A stretch of DNA of 16,595 nucleotides from Bacteroidales bacterium UBA5219 (GTDB taxonomy: Bacteria > Bacteroidota > Bacteroidia > Bacteroidales > ML635J-15), in NCBI GenBank assembly GCA_002412425.1, contig DHVB01000068.1, forward strand, positions 72,766 through 89,360. Reading direction: 5' to 3'. Numbering within the stretch: position 1 is the stretch's first letter; each line of letters opens with the position of its first letter. The notes under the pieces were generated by a model. It was not told the origin of the DNA. It saw nothing but the letters and a program-made list of their open reading frames with translations, and did no database searches. This document shows, piece by piece, positions 14,825-16,595 of this stretch. The position numbers were made by a program, and so were the translations under genes.

Positions 14825-15439
14825 TTATAAATTTTTCACGAAAAATGATTGATTGTCTAAGTTTACTTGTTCAAAACCCATTTTTTTTAAATATTTTGAA
14901 TGTCCTTTATGATATGATTTTGTTAAGAGTTTATCTATTCCTAATTTTTTAAAATAACCTGTATTTTGTTTGAAAATATATTTTCCAATAACTTCGTTTC
15001 TATAGTCTGGTTTAGTGTAATCAACTTCAATAAGCATTTCATTTTTGTTTATTTTAGCAATTAAAATTCCTGCCATATCAGCATTTAACATCATTAAAAA
15101 GCAACGTTGTCCTTTTTCAGCTTGATAAAATGGGAAAAAACTATAAATATCTCTTTTGTAATTATTGATAAATTCTTGGATATAAGCATTGTCAAATTCA
15201 ACTTCTAATAGTTTTATTGTAGATTTTGTTTTCGATTTTTTAATAATGAAAATTATATGTGAGATAATTCCTAAGGCTGCTACAATTCCGATAGGGTAGA
15301 ATGGTCGCAAAAAAGAATATACAACAATAGCAATAAGCGATATGAAAATTAAATGTTGCTTAAATGCTTTTCTATTGCATATAAATCCTGCTGTTAGAGT
15401 TAGGCTGGCTATAACTATTATTATATCAATATATTCCAT
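14825..15439 (-). CDS. Small membrane protein with C-terminal GNAT-like acyltransferase domain
   Basis: The 204-residue protein starts with hydrophobic segments at about 4-20, 30-44 and 48-66, followed by the basic KKSKTKS turn, so the rest should be cytosolic. Residues about 105-204 look like the late strands and helices of a GNAT fold: GILIAKINKNEMLIEVDYTKPDYRN followed by GKYIFKQN, then a helix and HSKYLKKMGFEQV, the usual final elements of GNAT N-acetyltransferases. The canonical Q/RxxGxG/A acetyl-CoA loop is seen only as NEVIGKYI, so catalytic activity is uncertain. The start codon is preceded directly by the T7 tract of a terminator hairpin, and no other in-frame start exists upstream before a stop codon. 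I do not know a characterised homologue; the substrate is unknown. Confidence 0.6.
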   Translation of the reverse strand: MEYIDIIIVIASLTLTAGFICNRKAFKQHLIFISLIAIVVYSFLRPFYPIGIVAALGIISHIIFIIKKSKTKSTIKLLEVEFDNAYIQEFINNYKRDIYSFFPFYQAEKGQRCFLMMLNADMAGILIAKINKNEMLIEVDYTKPDYRNEVIGKYIFKQNTGYFKKLGIDKLLTKSYHKGHSKYLKKMGFEQVNLDNQSFFVKNL

Positions 15440-15523
15440 AAAAAAACACCGTAAAAGTAAGTTTTTTTTTAATTAAAATCAAGTGTTTATTACTTGAAGT
15501 TTTAATTTTATACTTTTACGGTG
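15440..15523 (-). terminator. Long terminator hairpin abutting the start codon of the membrane-GNAT gene
   Basis: CACCGTAAAAGTA at 15447-15459 is the exact reverse complement of 15511-15523 (13 bp). Nested inside is a second stem: 15471-15478 pairs with 15500-15507 and 15479-15484 with 15492-15497, with a 2-nt bulge and a 7-nt loop. On the minus strand the outer stem is followed at once by seven T (15440-15446), the classical intrinsic terminator form, ending the T9SS type A gene whose stop lies at 15545. The next base begins the ATG of the following gene. Confidence 0.75.
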
Positions 15524-15544
15524 CTTTTAGTTATTTAGTTGGGT

Positions 15545-16595
15545 TTACATTTTTACAATTTTCATTATATAGACATTTTCATTGTCTTGTAGTTTGATAA
15601 AAATGTTACCCTTAGCAAAGTTAGACATATCTAAAGTTTCTATTGAATCATTAATTTTGCCAGTTTGTAAAACTTTTCCAGTTACATCAATTATTTCATA
15701 ATTTGTATTTTGGCAATTTTGAATATTTAAGATGTTTTTAGTTGGGTTAGGGAAAATATTGATTTTACCATGTCCAAAATCTTCAACATAACTTTCAGCA
15801 ACTTTTACTCTAAATGATTGTTCTACTTGATGAATTCCATCAGAAGCTTGAATTTTTACTTGAAAGCCTATTACACTTTTTTCTGTTGGAGTTCCAGTTA
15901 TTTTACCAGTTCCATCACCATTGTCAATAATTTCAGCCCAATCTGGAAGTGTTGTTGCAGTTAGTGTAATTACATCACCATCTGCATCAGTTGCTTCGAT
16001 ATTATATTCGTAAAGTTCGTATTGAACTCCACTTGTAATTGGTTCAGAAACAAACTCTGGAGGTGTGTTGGTCGTATGAACAGTTATTGTAAATACTTGT
16101 TCTCCAATGTCTGTGCCATTAGATGCTTGCAAAGTTACGTTAAAGTTTTGACTTATTTGCGTTATGGTAGGAGCAGTTCCTGTTAAAATAGCTGTGCCGT
16201 CTCCATTATCGGTTAGTTCTAACCAATCTGGTTTTTCTTGAGCAGTTATTGTTAATGGGAGTGTATTAGGATCTTCTGCTGTAATTTCGTAAGAGTATTC
16301 TTCTCCTTCATTAATGCTTGTAATTGGTAATGAAGTGAAATATGGACTATCAAGATTAGGTATTCCTAACCATTTGTAAATACCGCTAGTGTTTGCATCT
16401 AAGTTAAATCCTCCAGCCCATCCTGTATTTTGGTTAAACATTTTTACGTTTGTATATTGAACAGAGTCGTCAAGCATTTCCCAAGTAGTTCCATAATCTA
16501 AACTGTATGCAGAGAAGTTATCTTCTATGGTTTGTGAAATTTTAACACCAACATACATTCCTGGTTTTCCAGGAACGGCAGTTTGTCTAATAACC
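15545..16595 (-). CDS. T9SS type A sorted secreted protein with Ig-like domains, 5' end outside the window
   Basis: The frame stays open to the right edge of the window, so the internal ATG at 16556-16558 is not the start and the N-terminus is missing. Of the 350 residues present, the first part (YGTTWEM and NTGWAGGF) resembles a BNR or YCF48-like beta-propeller repeat. Two Ig-like/cadherin-type modules follow, each with the DNGDGT..TGT motif of the putative Ig (He_PIG) family. The last 75 residues or so (INIFPNPTKNILNI, YEIIDVTGKVL, a KGNIFIKLQ strand and MKIVKM) are the T9SS type A (Por secretion) sorting domain, so the protein is exported and probably anchored at or released from the surface. 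Function beyond surface binding or propeller scaffolding cannot be told. A strong terminator follows. Confidence 0.85.
   Translation of the reverse strand, partial: VIRQTAVPGKPGMYVGVKISQTIEDNFSAYSLDYGTTWEMLDDSVQYTNVKMFNQNTGWAGGFNLDANTSGIYKWLGIPNLDSPYFTSLPITSINEGEEYSYEITAEDPNTLPLTITAQEKPDWLELTDNGDGTAILTGTAPTITQISQNFNVTLQASNGTDIGEQVFTITVHTTNTPPEFVSEPITSGVQYELYEYNIEATDADGDVITLTATTLPDWAEIIDNGDGTGKITGTPTEKSVIGFQVKIQASDGIHQVEQSFRVKVAESYVEDFGHGKINIFPNPTKNILNIQNCQNTNYEIIDVTGKVLQTGKINDSIETLDMSNFAKGNIFIKLQDNENVYIMKIVKM

Noticed and set aside
16559..16574. Inverted repeat TCCTGG-TTTT-CCAGGA near the right edge
   Set aside because: It lies inside coding sequence and is explained by a PGKPG peptide with similar codons on both sides.

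Overview
The window looks like a chromosomal segment of a low-G+C member of the Bacteroidota, probably Bacteroidales-like. Four things point there: two secreted proteins with type IX secretion system (T9SS) C-terminal sorting domains (one type A, one type B), the C-terminus of what looks like a TonB-dependent outer-membrane receptor, A/T-rich gene starts without obvious Shine-Dalgarno sequences, and promoter-like TAnnTTTG elements. I see no prophage, insertion sequence, CRISPR array, rRNA or tRNA gene. Most genes are core or widely conserved.

Layout. Positions 1-72 hold the 3' end of an outer-membrane barrel gene (+). Positions 186-2181 hold a CHASE2 membrane sensor gene and a secreted FecR-like gene that overlap by 83 nt (+). 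Positions 2190-4108 hold three overlapping minus-strand genes: an IMPACT/YigZ-family protein, a PlsC-type acyltransferase and an omega-amidase-like nitrilase. dnaA (4218-5645, -) follows, with a good intrinsic terminator after it. A 482-bp divergent spacer (5646-6127) carries a chain of overlapping inverted repeats. Positions 6128-8674 form a plus-strand operon: LOG-family protein, dGTPase-like HD hydrolase, SiaB-like kinase and SiaC-like phosphoprotein. Positions 8698-13153 form a minus-strand operon: bifunctional (p)ppGpp synthetase/hydrolase Rel, a SirB1-type transglutaminase-like protein, then TrkA. Positions 13214-14728 encode a fibronectin-III T9SS type B cargo protein. Positions 14825-15439 encode a small membrane protein with a GNAT-like domain. 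Positions 15545-16595 encode the 3' part of a T9SS type A cargo protein with Ig-like domains.

How the genes fit together. The SiaB/SiaC pair is a kinase/substrate module that in Pseudomonas controls a diguanylate cyclase. Here it is translationally joined to a dNTP triphosphohydrolase, and no SiaA phosphatase or SiaD cyclase is present in the window. Rel adds (p)ppGpp metabolism and TrkA adds potassium control, although trkH is not adjacent. The CHASE2/FecR-like pair may be a two-protein envelope sensor.

Nothing here proves a new system. The best leads are the SiaB/SiaC/dGTPase operon, the dual-coding overlap that encodes a signal peptide, the overlapping hairpins upstream of dnaA, and a long terminator hairpin that runs straight into the start codon of the membrane-GNAT gene.
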